A model generated the notes under the pieces. That model made no database searches. It was not told where the DNA came from and saw only the letters and a program-made list of their open reading frames with translations. A stretch of 64,000 nucleotides of DNA from an uncultured Anaerobiospirillum sp. Its GTDB lineage: Bacteria; Pseudomonadota; Gammaproteobacteria; Enterobacterales; Succinivibrionaceae. The stretch covers positions 49,643-113,642 of the forward strand of contig CALXNA010000004.1 in NCBI GenBank assembly GCA_944389615.1, in the 5' to 3' direction. Positions 27,599 through 37,514 of the stretch are shown one piece after another; within the stretch, counting starts at the first letter, position 1, and each line of letters starts with the position of its first letter. Both the position numbers and the translations under genes were made by a program.

Positions 27599-29047
27599 AT
27601 GGCATCAATGATTACTTCCGCCGGCTCCGCTTCCGGCATGGACTTTGAGTCCATTATCGCCTCGATGGTTGAGGCGAAGAAGGCCTCGCTGTCCAAGACC
27701 ACCTCAACTCGTAAGGCTGAGACCGAGCTTGAGATCTCCGGTGTCGGTAAGTTAAAGAGCGCCTTAAAAAGCTTCCAAGATGCAATTAAGGCTTTGACCG
27801 AGGACAACGGCTTCAACGAGCGTAAGGTCACCACCGACTTAACCGAAGAGAACCAATACTTCACGGTTTCGACCGATGAAGATGCGGCCAATGGTAGCTA
27901 CAACATTTCCGTTGAACAATTAGCCCAGACCGAGAAGATCTCCCAAGAGTTCACCACAGGCACTAAGTTCTCGGCTGGTACCTTAACCTTCACCATTCCA
28001 GGTGCCAAGGACGAGTACGGCAACTTCCTCAAGGACGAGCACGGGCAGGAAATCAAGGAGCGTACCTTTACCGTTGAGATTAGTCAGGACGATACCTTAG
28101 AATCGGTGCGCAAGAAGATCAACGCCAACGACTACGGCGTCACGGCCACTATCGTTAACACCGGTGGCAAGCAGAAGCTGGTACTCGATAGCGGCATCTC
28201 CGGTGAAGATGCTACCTTCAAAGTTTCAGGCTCGAGTGGCCTTGAAGCTTTCAACTACGATTCTGCACACACCGTGGGTGGTGTTATGAAAGATGGCAAT
28301 TGGGATGTAACCCACAAGGCCCAAGACGCTGTCATCATGGTCGACGGTTACAAGGTTACCTCGGATACCAACGAGTTTGATAACGCTATCTCGGGCTTGA
28401 CCATCACCGCCAACAAAGTCTCAGCCAAAGATGAACATGGCGGCACCATCACCAACAGCGTTGAGATCTCCGCAGACAATGACAAAGTTACTGAGAAGAT
28501 GCAGAACTTCGTCAATGCCTACAATACGCTCATGTCCACCATGGACGAGCTGTACAAGCACAACACCTACACCGACGGTGCAAACAACTACGACGGTGGC
28601 GAGTTGGCGGGCGACAACATGTTACGCGGTCTGCAGAACCAGCTGCAGACCATGATGTCCTCGATGGGCAACACTACAAACGGCCTAAACATCTACTCGA
28701 TGGGCTTTGAGCTCAAGTCGGATGGCACCATCAAATTGGACAGCACTGACTTCAAGGAAGGCTTAACCGACAACTTCAACGCCTTGGTTAACATGTTAAC
28801 CGGCGATGATGGTCTGCTCACCAAGTTCAACGACACTGTCGAGGAGTACACCAAGAGCGCTGGTATCTTAGACAAGCGTACTGAGACTCTGAACCTAGAG
28901 CTCGACCGCTACGAGGCGCAAGAGAACGAGAACGCGATCTACCTCGAGCAGTACGAAGAGAACTTGCGTCAGCGTTACGCCAAGCTCGATACGACCATCG
29001 CTAACTACAATAACTCCCTGAGCTATCTGCAATCTGCTCTGATGTAG
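27599..29047 (+). CDS. fliD: Flagellar filament capping protein FliD
   Basis: FliD (HAP2) caps the growing flagellar filament and helps flagellin assemble. The 482-aa protein has the FliD N-terminal region (GSASGMDFESIIASMVEAK, with heptad-rich helices to about residue 70), a middle beta-rich variable part, and the FliD C-terminal region. It ends in the coiled coil EQYEENLRQRYAKLDTTIAN followed by LSYLQSAL. There are no cysteines, as is usual for exported filament proteins. The ATG at 27599 has AGGAG upstream. No fliS or flagellin gene follows, so fliD stands alone behind its own promoter. Confidence 0.95.
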   Translation: MASMITSAGSASGMDFESIIASMVEAKKASLSKTTSTRKAETELEISGVGKLKSALKSFQDAIKALTEDNGFNERKVTTDLTEENQYFTVSTDEDAANGSYNISVEQLAQTEKISQEFTTGTKFSAGTLTFTIPGAKDEYGNFLKDEHGQEIKERTFTVEISQDDTLESVRKKINANDYGVTATIVNTGGKQKLVLDSGISGEDATFKVSGSSGLEAFNYDSAHTVGGVMKDGNWDVTHKAQDAVIMVDGYKVTSDTNEFDNAISGLTITANKVSAKDEHGGTITNSVEISADNDKVTEKMQNFVNAYNTLMSTMDELYKHNTYTDGANNYDGGELAGDNMLRGLQNQLQTMMSSMGNTTNGLNIYSMGFELKSDGTIKLDSTDFKEGLTDNFNALVNMLTGDDGLLTKFNDTVEEYTKSAGILDKRTETLNLELDRYEAQENENAIYLEQYEENLRQRYAKLDTTIANYNNSLSYLQSALM

Positions 29048-29196
29048 GCGCAGGCAGCTCCGCTCTTAAGCTAAGGCCGACATAGCCTTAACTCGGGCAC
29101 TTAAGTCCAAAGCTGACTTAAGCTGCCGGATTGAGCGCCCCGTAGTGGAGCTATTAAGGCTTGAGCCTAAGGGCTCTAGCACTACTATTCGCACTG

Positions 29197-29222
29197 AAGG
29201 GAGGCCGAGCCTCCCTTTTGTT
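29197..29222 (+). terminator. Terminator after fliD
   Basis: AAGGGAGGC pairs with GCCTCCCTT around CGA and leads into TTTTGTTT. Confidence 0.85.
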
Positions 29223-29356
29223 TACCCTTCCAAACTATTTAACATAATTTACAGTACCTACCCAAAGCCTACTCCCCACCTTCTGCTTGACCCAAGCCTC
29301 CCCGCTGACCGCAACAGCCCCTGATGAATAGCCCCTACGCATGAGCTCAGCCGTAC

Positions 29357-29447
29357 TCACCCCCAGCCCGTTTCCAAAACTGCGGGGCTTTAACGGCGTT
29401 TTTGCCCTATCGTCCTCAGAAGTACGCTTTAATAGAGATAGAGCACC
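29357..29447 (+). repeat. 91-bp direct repeat, copy A
   Basis: It matches copy B at all but five or six positions. Contains GGGGCTTTAACGGCGTTTTTG, which resembles a weak terminator. Confidence 0.85.
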
Positions 29448-29575
29448 TGCCCCGAGCGCCCTGCTTCCCTCTAAGGATCGCCTTGCGGAGCTCAGCACGC
29501 AGATCAACGGCTCGCCCAGACTCGGACGCACCCGAGCTTGAACACCGAGCCCCCTACTCTGGAGCGCAGCTTCAT

Positions 29576-29666
29576 TCACCCCCAGCCTGTTTCCAAAACT
29601 GGGGGGCTTTAACGGCGTTTTTGCCCTCTCGTCCTCAGAAGTACGCTTTAATGAAGATAGAGCACC
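29576..29666 (+). repeat. 91-bp direct repeat, copy B
   Basis: Same orientation as copy A. The differences are scattered and not restricted to adenines, so this is not a diversity-generating template/variable pair. Confidence 0.85.
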
Positions 29667-29804
29667 AGCTGTAGATCAAGCGGCTGGTTACTTCACAAAA
29701 GCGTTGAAGGGCCTTTTTGCTCACTTGCCCCCAAAGCGGGGCTACACTGAAAAGCAGTCGGTAGGACGCCAACTTTCCTTAACGGTCATGAAAGGAGCAT
29801 ACAA

Positions 29805-31805
29805 ATGTCCGAAATAGTCACTCATCCCAACAGTCCCAGCACCGAGCCACCGGTGTTGGAGCTGATCCCAGCAGCTACGGCTGCTGACGCCATCGGCCTT
29901 ACCAGCGACCATAGCGCCCATAACGTTGATAGCGCCAACGACACATTGGTTGACGACACCGTGATTAAATCCCCGGTAGATCACGATACCGCAGCTTCCG
30001 CAGCGGAGAGCGCCGAGGGCGCAGACAGCGAACCTTCTGGCGAGACTGCTGACGAGCCTGCGGCAGAGGCAGCGGAATCTGCTGCTGAGGTGGCAGGAGT
30101 GAAGCCGACAGCGCAAGAGGCGGCAGCTAAGCGCAAGGCCTTGCAGCAGCTGCGCTACGGTCATGCTACTGATGGCGCTTCGTCCCTTGCCTACCCGGTA
30201 CCGGAAGGGCGCGAGGCCATGCCAGTCGCACCGAAGGCCGAGCGCGAGAAGATCTGCTGCTACATCCCATATACGGGGCCGCAGTCCAGGCGCGCGCGCC
30301 GCTACTTCCGTAAGTTCACCTTCCAAGAGGCGCGCACGCCGTCAGGTGAACTCGTCACACTGCACCTCAAGCCTACTACGTTCTTTGAAGTGCTGGCCAT
30401 ATCCTTTGCCCTCGAGCAGCTCAAGAGCGGCCAGCGCGACCTGCTCAACGAGTGCCTGATGCGCTACTTATTGGCACCAGCGGGCTTGACCGGGGCTGAC
30501 CACCAGATGACGCGTACCTTGCTCAACTGCTTGGGCCCCATCAACCTCCTCAATTGGGTGCGGGACTTCGAGCTGCCAGTGTACCAAGCCTTAGGCCAAG
30601 AGATCACCGACGCTTGGGCCGACCCTAAGGAGAGCAACCTGACCTGCTGCGTGGCCGAGGTTCCGGCACGCCCTAATGCCGCACTGGTCAAGACCTATAC
30701 CCAAGCCTTAGGTGAGCGCGCCGCGCATTGGCCTGAGGCCTTGCGTCCGCTCATTGCCGACTTGGTTAAGGTCTTAAGGGAGTGCATGCCGTCCAAGCTC
30801 CACGACTACCTGTGCCTGCTGCAGAGCTTGTTGCAGTTAAACTCGCGTGACTTCTACGCCGCGCTGCATCAGTTAGGTCAGAGCTTGCCTAAGTTCTTTG
30901 CCTTCGCTGCCTTAGTCAAGCCCCAAGCTTGGGAAGCATCGGGCCACGACATGAGCAAGTTCCTGACGGCAACTAAGATCCAGCCTCAGAGCAAGCAGGC
31001 CACCAAGAAAGCTGCCAGCAAGAAGCCTACAACTAAGAAGCGCACTGCCAAGGCGACCCACGCCGCGGACGCCTCTGCTGAAGCCTCTTCGGACGCCACT
31101 CTTGCCGTTACCGAGACTACCCCAGTCGACCTCAAGTCCTCTGAGGACATGCCTCCTGCCGACGTGGTCGCACCTGAAGACTTGACGGTGATTGAGGATG
31201 AAGCATCCGACCGCACCGACAATGATTTCAGTGACAGCGCGCTGAGTGCAGCTGAGCCCGACGTTAAGGCCGAGGGAGCCGCCCCCTCAAGCGGCTGTCA
31301 GGTCAGCCTCTTGACCCGCGCGGTTACCAACGTCTTGGACACGCACCATGAGGATATGGTGCTGGGTGCAACCTACACCGACAGCGCCGACAACCCGGAT
31401 AGTACCGACAGCACCGACAGCGCTGACAGCGCACCGCGGGGCGGCCTTGAAATCATCATCGAGTACGACCCGAAAGATGAAGAAGAGGCAGCCTTAATGG
31501 AAAGCCTCTGCGCAGATGAGGCGTCAATGGGCGCAAGCCTGATGGCACTGAAAGCGTTAGCGGAGAAAGCGGCGCAGCTGAAGGCAAAGGAGCGGTCTGC
31601 GGACGCTGAGGCGCTTGATGTGGGAGCTCAGCTGCCTGCGGGCGCTGAACCGGGTGCGGTGACTGGTGAGGGTGCAGCGCAGACTGAAGCGGCAGCGGCG
31701 GCGATACGGCAGAGCGTGCCGGGCAGCGCGCATGCGCAGAAGCTGCGGCATCGCCACAAGCTGCAACGTCAGCAGCGCAAGCAGGCCCGACGCCATCGCA
31801 AGTAG
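29805..31805 (+). CDS. Large orphan protein with disordered flanks
   Basis: A 666-aa protein of unknown family. Residues 1-130 are acidic and Ala/Glu-rich. Residues about 145-385 form a probable folded, helix-rich domain beginning KICCYIPYTGPQSRRARRYF and containing SGQRDLLNECLMRYLLAP and DYLCLLQSLLQLNSRDFYAA. A Lys/Thr-rich linker (AATKKAASKK type) follows, then an acidic region with DS repeats (DSADNPDSTDSTDSADS) and a very basic His/Arg/Gln-rich tail. There is no signal peptide or membrane helix. The ATG at 29805 follows AGGAG at eight bases. Charged tails of opposite sign suggest binding to nucleic acid or protein partners; function not assigned. Confidence 0.6.
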   Translation: MSEIVTHPNSPSTEPPVLELIPAATAADAIGLTSDHSAHNVDSANDTLVDDTVIKSPVDHDTAASAAESAEGADSEPSGETADEPAAEAAESAAEVAGVKPTAQEAAAKRKALQQLRYGHATDGASSLAYPVPEGREAMPVAPKAEREKICCYIPYTGPQSRRARRYFRKFTFQEARTPSGELVTLHLKPTTFFEVLAISFALEQLKSGQRDLLNECLMRYLLAPAGLTGADHQMTRTLLNCLGPINLLNWVRDFELPVYQALGQEITDAWADPKESNLTCCVAEVPARPNAALVKTYTQALGERAAHWPEALRPLIADLVKVLRECMPSKLHDYLCLLQSLLQLNSRDFYAALHQLGQSLPKFFAFAALVKPQAWEASGHDMSKFLTATKIQPQSKQATKKAASKKPTTKKRTAKATHAADASAEASSDATLAVTETTPVDLKSSEDMPPADVVAPEDLTVIEDEASDRTDNDFSDSALSAAEPDVKAEGAAPSSGCQVSLLTRAVTNVLDTHHEDMVLGATYTDSADNPDSTDSTDSADSAPRGGLEIIIEYDPKDEEEAALMESLCADEASMGASLMALKALAEKAAQLKAKERSADAEALDVGAQLPAGAEPGAVTGEGAAQTEAAAAAIRQSVPGSAHAQKLRHRHKLQRQQRKQARRHRK

Positions 31806-31847
31806 GCACGGCGGCGGCTGTTTCTTGGGGCTGGAAGCTTGGGGTGC

Positions 31848-31893
31848 AAAAAACCTGCTTGCCGCGGCGCCTGAGGCGCTGCAACAAGCAGGC
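31848..31893 (-). terminator. Terminator of fbaA
   Basis: On the minus strand CCTGCTTG pairs with CAAGCAGG across a GC-rich inner hairpin and is followed by six Ts. Confidence 0.8.
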
Positions 31894-31951
31894 TTGAGGT
31901 CACAGACCTATACCTCACAGAGGTTGGGGCTAAGCCCTACCTTGTTGAGTA

Positions 31952-33034
31952 TTAGAGGGAGTCGGCGGAGCCTAACTCCTTGAAGGCCTCGATGACGCGC
32001 TCGACCATAGTCTCCTGGCCCTTACGTAACCAGACGCGTGGATCGTAGTACTTCTTGTTAGGAGCGTCAGGGCCGGTTGGGTTACCTAACTGGCCTTGTA
32101 AGTAGTCACGGTTGGCCTCGTAGTAGTCCTTGATGCCGCGCCAGCAAGCCCATTGCGTGTCGGTATCGATGTTCATCTTGATGACACCGTAAGATACCGA
32201 CTCGGCGATCTCTTCCTTGCTTGAGCCCGAACCGCCGTGGAATACTAAGTTCAGAGGCTTGTCAGCGGCTAAGCCGAACTTCTCCTTGACATACTTCTGG
32301 CTGTCGCGGAGGATGGTTGGCTTGAGCTTGACGTTGCCTGGCTTGTAAACGCCGTGGACGTTACCGAAGGAGGCAGCGATGGTGAAGTTTGGCGAAATCT
32401 TGCTTAACTGCTCGTAAGCGTAAGCGACATCCTCAGGCTGGGTGTATAAAGCGGACTCGTCCTTGCCAGAGTTGTCAACGCCATCTTCCTCACCGCCGGT
32501 GCAGCCTAACTCGAGCTCTAAGGTCATGCCCATCTTGGACATGCGCTCTAAGTACTTGCAGCACAGAGCAACGTTGTCGTGTAAGGACTCCTCGGAGAGG
32601 TCTAACATGTGCGACGAGAACAGAGGCTTGCCGTTCTTAGCAAAGTACTCCTCACCGTAGTCTAATAAGCCGTCAACCCATGGCAGCAGCTTCTTAGCGC
32701 AGTGGTCGGTGTGTAATACGACTGGTACACCGTACTCCTTGGCGACGTTGTGAACGTGTAAAGCGCCCGAGATCGCACCTAAGATGGAGTTACCTTGTGG
32801 ACGATCCAGCTTTAAGCCCTTGCCGGAAATAAAGGCAGCACCACCGTTCGAGAACTGAACGATCACAGCCGAACGAGCCTTAGCAGCAGCCTCTAACACA
32901 GCGTTGATCGAATCAGTGCCGACGCAGTTGACCGCAGGGAAGGCGTAGCCATTCTCCTTGGCAACGGCAAACAGCTTCTGAACGTCTTCGCCGACCAACA
33001 CACCAGGCTTTACAACATCTAAAATCTTAGTCAT
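31952..33034 (-). CDS. fbaA: Class II fructose-bisphosphate aldolase
   Basis: Zinc-dependent cleavage of fructose 1,6-bisphosphate in glycolysis, 360 aa (E. coli 359). Seen: FAVAKENGYAFPAVNCVGTD, the zinc/active-site segment VVLHTDHCAKKLLPWVDGLL, GCTGGEEDGVDN, ASFGNVHGVYKPGNVKLKP, LVFHGGSGSSKEEI and KMNIDTDTQWA. The ATG at 33034 follows AAAGGAT; the frame extends 16 codons upstream without a ribosome site. It lies downstream of pgk on the same strand, separated by about 450 bases and a terminator. Confidence 0.98.
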   Translation of the reverse strand: MTKILDVVKPGVLVGEDVQKLFAVAKENGYAFPAVNCVGTDSINAVLEAAAKARSAVIVQFSNGGAAFISGKGLKLDRPQGNSILGAISGALHVHNVAKEYGVPVVLHTDHCAKKLLPWVDGLLDYGEEYFAKNGKPLFSSHMLDLSEESLHDNVALCCKYLERMSKMGMTLELELGCTGGEEDGVDNSGKDESALYTQPEDVAYAYEQLSKISPNFTIAASFGNVHGVYKPGNVKLKPTILRDSQKYVKEKFGLAADKPLNLVFHGGSGSSKEEIAESVSYGVIKMNIDTDTQWACWRGIKDYYEANRDYLQGQLGNPTGPDAPNKKYYDPRVWLRKGQETMVERVIEAFKELGSADSL

Positions 33035-33483
33035 GGAATAGATCCTTTGAAAAGAAAAGGCGCTCGTCAGAACGCTTTCCAATTATACCCGAATTTACTC
33101 CCACCACGGCGTGCGCCGCCTTATGGCATGCTCCAAAGCGTCTTAGCATCACAAAACTCTAAAAGTGGCGTGACGCCGCAGGCCGATGGCGCGGCCCTTG
33201 GCGCCCGGTGCCCGACCTTACATCGGTGCCGCCGCCGAAAAAGGCGCGCTATGACCTCATTGCTGTGCACTGCACAAAGAGCACAGCACACGGCGGCACG
33301 GGCGGCCGCGCAGGCGGCCGCACGGTCGGACGCGGCGCGCTGAGCATTGCGGCGCACCTTGCAGTTGGGGTGACGCCCAAAACAAACCGCCACCTCAGGT
33401 CAGACCCAAGATGGCGGTTGTGGCATGCGCTCGGCATGCGCTCAGCATGCGCGCGTTACGCGCAGCGGCGCGCGGCAGCGTGA
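33035..33483. other. pgk-fbaA spacer
   Basis: About 450 GC-rich bases without a gene. It holds the pgk terminator at its right part and a run of GGCATGCGCTC-type repeats at 33420-33455. Confidence 0.5.
33377..33419 (-). terminator. Terminator of pgk
   Basis: On the minus strand AACCGCCA pairs with TGGCGGTT around a 19-base loop and continues into TTTGTTTTGGG. Confidence 0.65.
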
Positions 33484-34650
33484 TTACTCAGCAGCGCGCT
33501 TCTCTAAGATCTCAACTGCTGGTAACTTCTTGCCCTCTAAGAACTCTAAGAAGGCGCCACCACCAGTGGAGATGTAGGAGATCTTGTCCTCGATGCCAAA
33601 CTTCTGGATGGCAGCAATGGTGTCACCACCACCGGCAACCGAGAAAGCACCCGACTCAGCAATAGCGTGAGCCATAGCCTCGGTGCCCTTGGCGAAGGCG
33701 TCAAACTCGAAGACACCAACTGGGCCGTTCCAGATGATGGTCTTGGCCGACTTGATGGCAGCGCAGACGTTCTCGATGGACTTAGGGCCCATGTCCATGA
33801 TCATGTCGTCATCGGCGATCTCGGTCTTGGACTTGATGGTAGCAGGAGTGTTGGCGTCGAACTCCTTGCCAACTACTACGTCAACGAACTCTGGGATCGA
33901 GGTCTTAGAAGCTAAGTCCTTGGCGGTGTCAACTAAGTCAGCCTCATACAGGGACTTACCAACCTTGTTGCCTTCGGCGGCAATGAAGGTGTTGGCAATA
34001 CCACCACCGACAACTAAGTGGTCAGCAACCTTTAACAGGCTTTGTAATACTGGGAGCTTGGTGGAAACCTTGGAGCCGCCGACGATGGCTAACATTGGGC
34101 GCTCTGGGTTCTCAAAGGCCTTACCTAAAGCGGTGAGCTCCTTGTCTAACAGTAAGCCAGCGCAGGCCTCTGGAGCGAACTGAGCAACACCGTAGGTGGT
34201 GCCCTGAGCACGGTGAGCCGTACCGAAGGCGTCCATGACGAAGACGTCGCATAAAGCAGCGTACTTCTTGGCTAAGGCTTCGTCATTCTTCTTCTCGCCC
34301 TTGTTGAAGCGGCAGTTCTCTAAAACAACTACCTCACCCTCGTTGACCTCAACGCCGTCTAAGTAGTCCTTGACTAAGCGTACTGGGCAATCTAACAGGG
34401 TCTTCATGTGCTCAACAACTGGCTTTAAAGAGAAAGCCTCGTCGTACTCGCCCTCAGTTGGACGGCCTAAGTGCGAAGTAACCATGACCTTAGCACCCTT
34501 CTCGAGGGCGAGCTTAATGGTTGGCAAAGAGCTTACGATACGTACGTCAGAGGTAACCTTGCCATCCTTGACAGGTACATTCAAATCAGCACGGATGAAT
34601 ACACGCTTGCCCTTCAGGTCGAGGTCGGCCATCTTCTTGACTGCTGCCAT
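33484..34650 (-). CDS. pgk: Phosphoglycerate kinase
   Basis: Glycolytic kinase making ATP from 1,3-bisphosphoglycerate, 388 aa (E. coli 387). Seen: [26 protein letters not shown], the [10 protein letters not shown] loop, [10 protein letters not shown], the [12 protein letters not shown] hinge, and the GGGDTIAAI / [14 protein letters not shown] nucleotide site. The ATG at 34650 follows GAGGAAG. Same strand and direction as fbaA, as in many gammaproteobacteria, but a terminator lies between. Confidence 0.98.
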   Translation of the reverse strand: MAAVKKMADLDLKGKRVFIRADLNVPVKDGKVTSDVRIVSSLPTIKLALEKGAKVMVTSHLGRPTEGEYDEAFSLKPVVEHMKTLLDCPVRLVKDYLDGVEVNEGEVVVLENCRFNKGEKKNDEALAKKYAALCDVFVMDAFGTAHRAQGTTYGVAQFAPEACAGLLLDKELTALGKAFENPERPMLAIVGGSKVSTKLPVLQSLLKVADHLVVGGGIANTFIAAEGNKVGKSLYEADLVDTAKDLASKTSIPEFVDVVVGKEFDANTPATIKSKTEIADDDMIMDMGPKSIENVCAAIKSAKTIIWNGPVGVFEFDAFAKGTEAMAHAIAESGAFSVAGGGDTIAAIQKFGIEDKISYISTGGGAFLEFLEGKKLPAVEILEKRAAE

Positions 34651-35089
34651 AACGATACTTCCTCAATAAATCTTGTCTTGTGAGACGGTGGCGGCACTAA
34701 GATGCTCAAGCTTCATGCCCTGACATCTTCTGGCGCCCATTCTGCCGCAAAACCCAAACCACACGCGGCAAGCCGAAGGCTCGGCTCGCCCTTGGTCGGC
34801 GTCAAGTGTAAGCGCAAGTAAGAGCTCTCTTGCCCTCAGGCTTGACCCTCATTCTACGGACTCAAATCAGTATATGCAGCAAACGTAAAAAATCAACTAA
34901 GCATCTGTGATTTTGTGGGCTATAGCGCCACTTGCCCTAAAGCAAGGCCCAAGACACAGGCTTAAGGCGCAGCCCTGCCGCGAGCCCACCACAGGCCTGC
35001 CGCGAGCCTGCCACAGGCCTTGGGCGCCGCCTGCCACGGGCACTGACGTCGAACTGAGGCGTCGGCTGACCGCGGGTGTGGGCTTTGGG
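34651..35089. other. Spacer upstream of pgk
   Basis: About 440 bases without a gene. CCTGCCGCGAGCC/CCACAGGCC motifs repeat near 34975-35020. No terminator with a T tract was found for the CYTH/CHAD gene that ends here. Confidence 0.4.
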
Positions 35090-37009
35090 TTAGTTGCACA
35101 CGCACAGGTTGATGGTGGCCCAAGCTTGGCGGATGTGGTACTGGGTGGCCAAGGCCTTGAGCTTGTAGTCGGAGTCGTAAGGCGCGGTCAGGATGGCGGC
35201 CTTGCGTTCGAGCTGATAGACCAAACGCTCGATGAACTGCGAGGACATGAGGGCAAAGCTATTGTCCACGCAGCTGCGGCACAGCTCCTTAAATTGGGCC
35301 AAGGTCAACGGCTGCTCCTTGTTCTCAAGGGCGGCGGCAAGGCGCCCATAGAAGGGAGCGATCCACATGTTGACGTTAAACTCGATGTACAGGCTCGAGC
35401 ACTCGCCCACCATCAGCATGCTGAGCTCGCTTAAGTCCGGGTCTTCGCACAGGCGCCGATGGATGTCCTTGTCCGTTTGGCTGACAAAGAAGCGCTTGTG
35501 ATTGAAGGCAAAGCGCAGGGAGCTCTTGAGCAGGTCGCGCAAGTCCTCAAAATGGGTGCGTGTGCCTAAGAGCAACGCAAGGCCCAGCGCATTGGTGTAG
35601 CCTGCGATGATCGTCTTGCAGGTCTTAGTGAATTGCTCGATGGTCGGGTCGCTTAAGCTCTCGTAGTCCTGCATCGCCTTAAGATAGGCGTCAAGGTCAA
35701 TGCGCGTGCCGGAGGCGACGCTGAGCTTAGGCTGCGCCGTGCTGAGCTGTTGCTCAGTACCTACCGGGTTGTCGCGGTAGAAGGCGGCTAAGAGCACGGC
35801 GCGCTTGAGCTTTGAGAACGGCTCTAGGCCAATGACGCCACCGCGCTTGGCCGGATAGGCCTGTTTTAAGGCCTCCTCACGCTTGATGAGCTCGGCAATC
35901 TTGAGGCTTAAGGTATGGTCATCATCACCCAGATCGAGCTTGGACTTCATGACCTCATCACTAGTCAGGCCCTCGCCTAAGCCATCGTTGTCAGCGTCAA
36001 AGGCACTAAAGGGCTGCGCCTCAGAGGCGCGCGGGGCCATGGCCACGACGTGACTTGCGTCCGTTAAGGTGCTCATCATGCCCACGATTGGGCTCACCCC
36101 CAGCTCGCAGCTTAACATGCTGCCCTCAAGGCTCGTCCCGAAATGGCGGCCAAGGGCAACATTGTGCTCAGGGCCTAAGGGGTCGATGCTTGCGAAGGTG
36201 ATGCCGTGAGCGGTGATGCGCTGGGCGCCGCTTTGCTGCTGCAGAACGGTATTGTCCTTAAAGGTGGTCGGGGCGCCTGCGACCTTGAGCAGCAGGTCGC
36301 AGATCAGGGCGCCAAACTCAAAGCGGACATCATCGAGGTCGTAGATGCGGGTACCGAAGTGGGCATCCAAGAAATCATGGTTGATCGTCTTGAGCTCGCA
36401 TTCAACTTCGCAAATCGGGCTGCGGCAGGAACCGGCGATGATCTCGCCTTGGTCTAAGGCCACCTCAAAGGTGACAAAGGCCGGAACCTCCAAGTTCAAC
36501 TTGGTGCGCGTGAAGTTGGTCTGATACTTACTGATGAGCTCATGCTCTTGGGTCAGCGCCACCAACTCAGGGGGCAGCACGCCCGGCGCAAAGAGCGTGA
36601 GATCGGGACGGGTTATGTTTTGCTCGACGCGCAGATTGTGCTCAACGTGGGTGTGGGCCGCGCCAATGCCGCCGTCTTCGGACTTGTACTTGATGGTCTG
36701 CTCGACGCCCGGCACTAAGCTTGAGGTGCGCAGGCGCAAGCCTGCCTGAAAGCGGGCGAAGATCAAATCGTCGGCAGTATCGAAGTAGCTGTTGGTGAGG
36801 CTTTCGACCTTGACCTGCGTGGCGTCGGCTAAGTAGCGTTCAAGGGAGTGAGTTTGCTGAAAGGCCGACGGCAATTGCAGGTAGTGGTCACGGAGCCAAT
36901 CGTTAAAAGCTGAGCAGAAATCGTGGATAAATGTCGCGGCATAGGACTCGTTGACCGCAAACTTGTACTCACATTCGATATTATCGAGCAGACTGGCATG
37001 AACACCCAT
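35090..37009 (-). CDS. CYTH domain protein with C-terminal CHAD-like region (inorganic triphosphatase type)
   Basis: A 639-aa soluble protein. The CYTH signature E12-x-E14-x-K16 (NIECEYKFAV) opens the domain. It is followed by SYFDTADD, RLRTSS, QTIKYKSE and a late FEVALDQGEI / ICEVECELK, covering roughly residues 1-225, the catalytic tunnel of triphosphate hydrolases such as E. coli YgiF. The C-terminal half (about residues 420-639) is helical with His/Arg-bearing helices as in CHAD domains, which bind polyphosphate. An insert of about 120 residues separates the two parts. At 639 aa it is about 200 longer than YgiF. The ATG at 37009 was chosen over upstream starts that lack ribosome sites. 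Confidence 0.8.
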   Translation of the reverse strand: MGVHASLLDNIECEYKFAVNESYAATFIHDFCSAFNDWLRDHYLQLPSAFQQTHSLERYLADATQVKVESLTNSYFDTADDLIFARFQAGLRLRTSSLVPGVEQTIKYKSEDGGIGAAHTHVEHNLRVEQNITRPDLTLFAPGVLPPELVALTQEHELISKYQTNFTRTKLNLEVPAFVTFEVALDQGEIIAGSCRSPICEVECELKTINHDFLDAHFGTRIYDLDDVRFEFGALICDLLLKVAGAPTTFKDNTVLQQQSGAQRITAHGITFASIDPLGPEHNVALGRHFGTSLEGSMLSCELGVSPIVGMMSTLTDASHVVAMAPRASEAQPFSAFDADNDGLGEGLTSDEVMKSKLDLGDDDHTLSLKIAELIKREEALKQAYPAKRGGVIGLEPFSKLKRAVLLAAFYRDNPVGTEQQLSTAQPKLSVASGTRIDLDAYLKAMQDYESLSDPTIEQFTKTCKTIIAGYTNALGLALLLGTRTHFEDLRDLLKSSLRFAFNHKRFFVSQTDKDIHRRLCEDPDLSELSMLMVGECSSLYIEFNVNMWIAPFYGRLAAALENKEQPLTLAQFKELCRSCVDNSFALMSSQFIERLVYQLERKAAILTAPYDSDYKLKALATQYHIRQAWATINLCVCN

Positions 37010-37514
37010 ATCTTGCCCCACTCCCCACATGCAAAGATGCAACAAGGCTTGTCGCCGACGCTACGTGAGCGTAGGCTCCGGCCTTGACGAAGGGCCGGGC
37101 GGTCGCGGTGACAAGCGTAAAAACTCGGATAGCCAAATGACGCGGGCACTTTTGCCCCATCATCGCACATAAGTCTACGCCCGAAAGCAAGGCGCGCACT
37201 GATGGCATTATCGCCAAATGCACAAAATTCGCGCCGCCAGTTCTCAAAAATGCGAACCAGCTCCGATCTTCCGGCGCGCCGGGCACTCTCTCACGGCGCG
37301 TGGCCTCAAGCACGGCGCGTGGCCTTAAGCACGGCGCAAGTGTCGACGGCACGGCACCGCCTAGCTCCAGCGGTCAACTTATGGGGCGGGCCATATGGGT
37401 CTGCCCTTACTGGCCATATGGGCCTTCCCTAAAGCGACAAAACGGCCATGCCCCGCAGAGCATGACCGCTATGTTCGGGCTCATCAGTGCTGAGCCCGTT
37501 CTTAAGGTTTAGCC
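37010..37514. other. Spacer downstream of tkt
   Basis: About 500 bases without a gene. GGCCATATGGG occurs twice near 37388-37422. Two hairpins follow tkt on its strand: 37476-37498 (CGGGCTCA/TGAGCCCG) and the terminator listed next. Confidence 0.5.
37438..37468 (-). terminator. Terminator of tkt
   Basis: On the minus strand CGGTCATGC pairs with GCATGGCCG and is followed by TTTTGTC; a second strong hairpin stands just before it. Confidence 0.65.

Larger units (their letters stand above)
29223..29804. other. Spacer carrying a 91-bp direct repeat
   Basis: No supported gene. Two near-identical 91-bp segments lie 219 bases apart (described separately). In one frame both copies would encode the phrase GFNGVFALSSSEVRFN, but neither is part of a continuous gene, so coding status is unclear. 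Confidence 0.5.

Noticed and set aside
29357..29666. Diversity-generating retroelement template/variable repeat pair
   Set aside because: Differences are not at adenines, and no reverse transcriptase gene is present.
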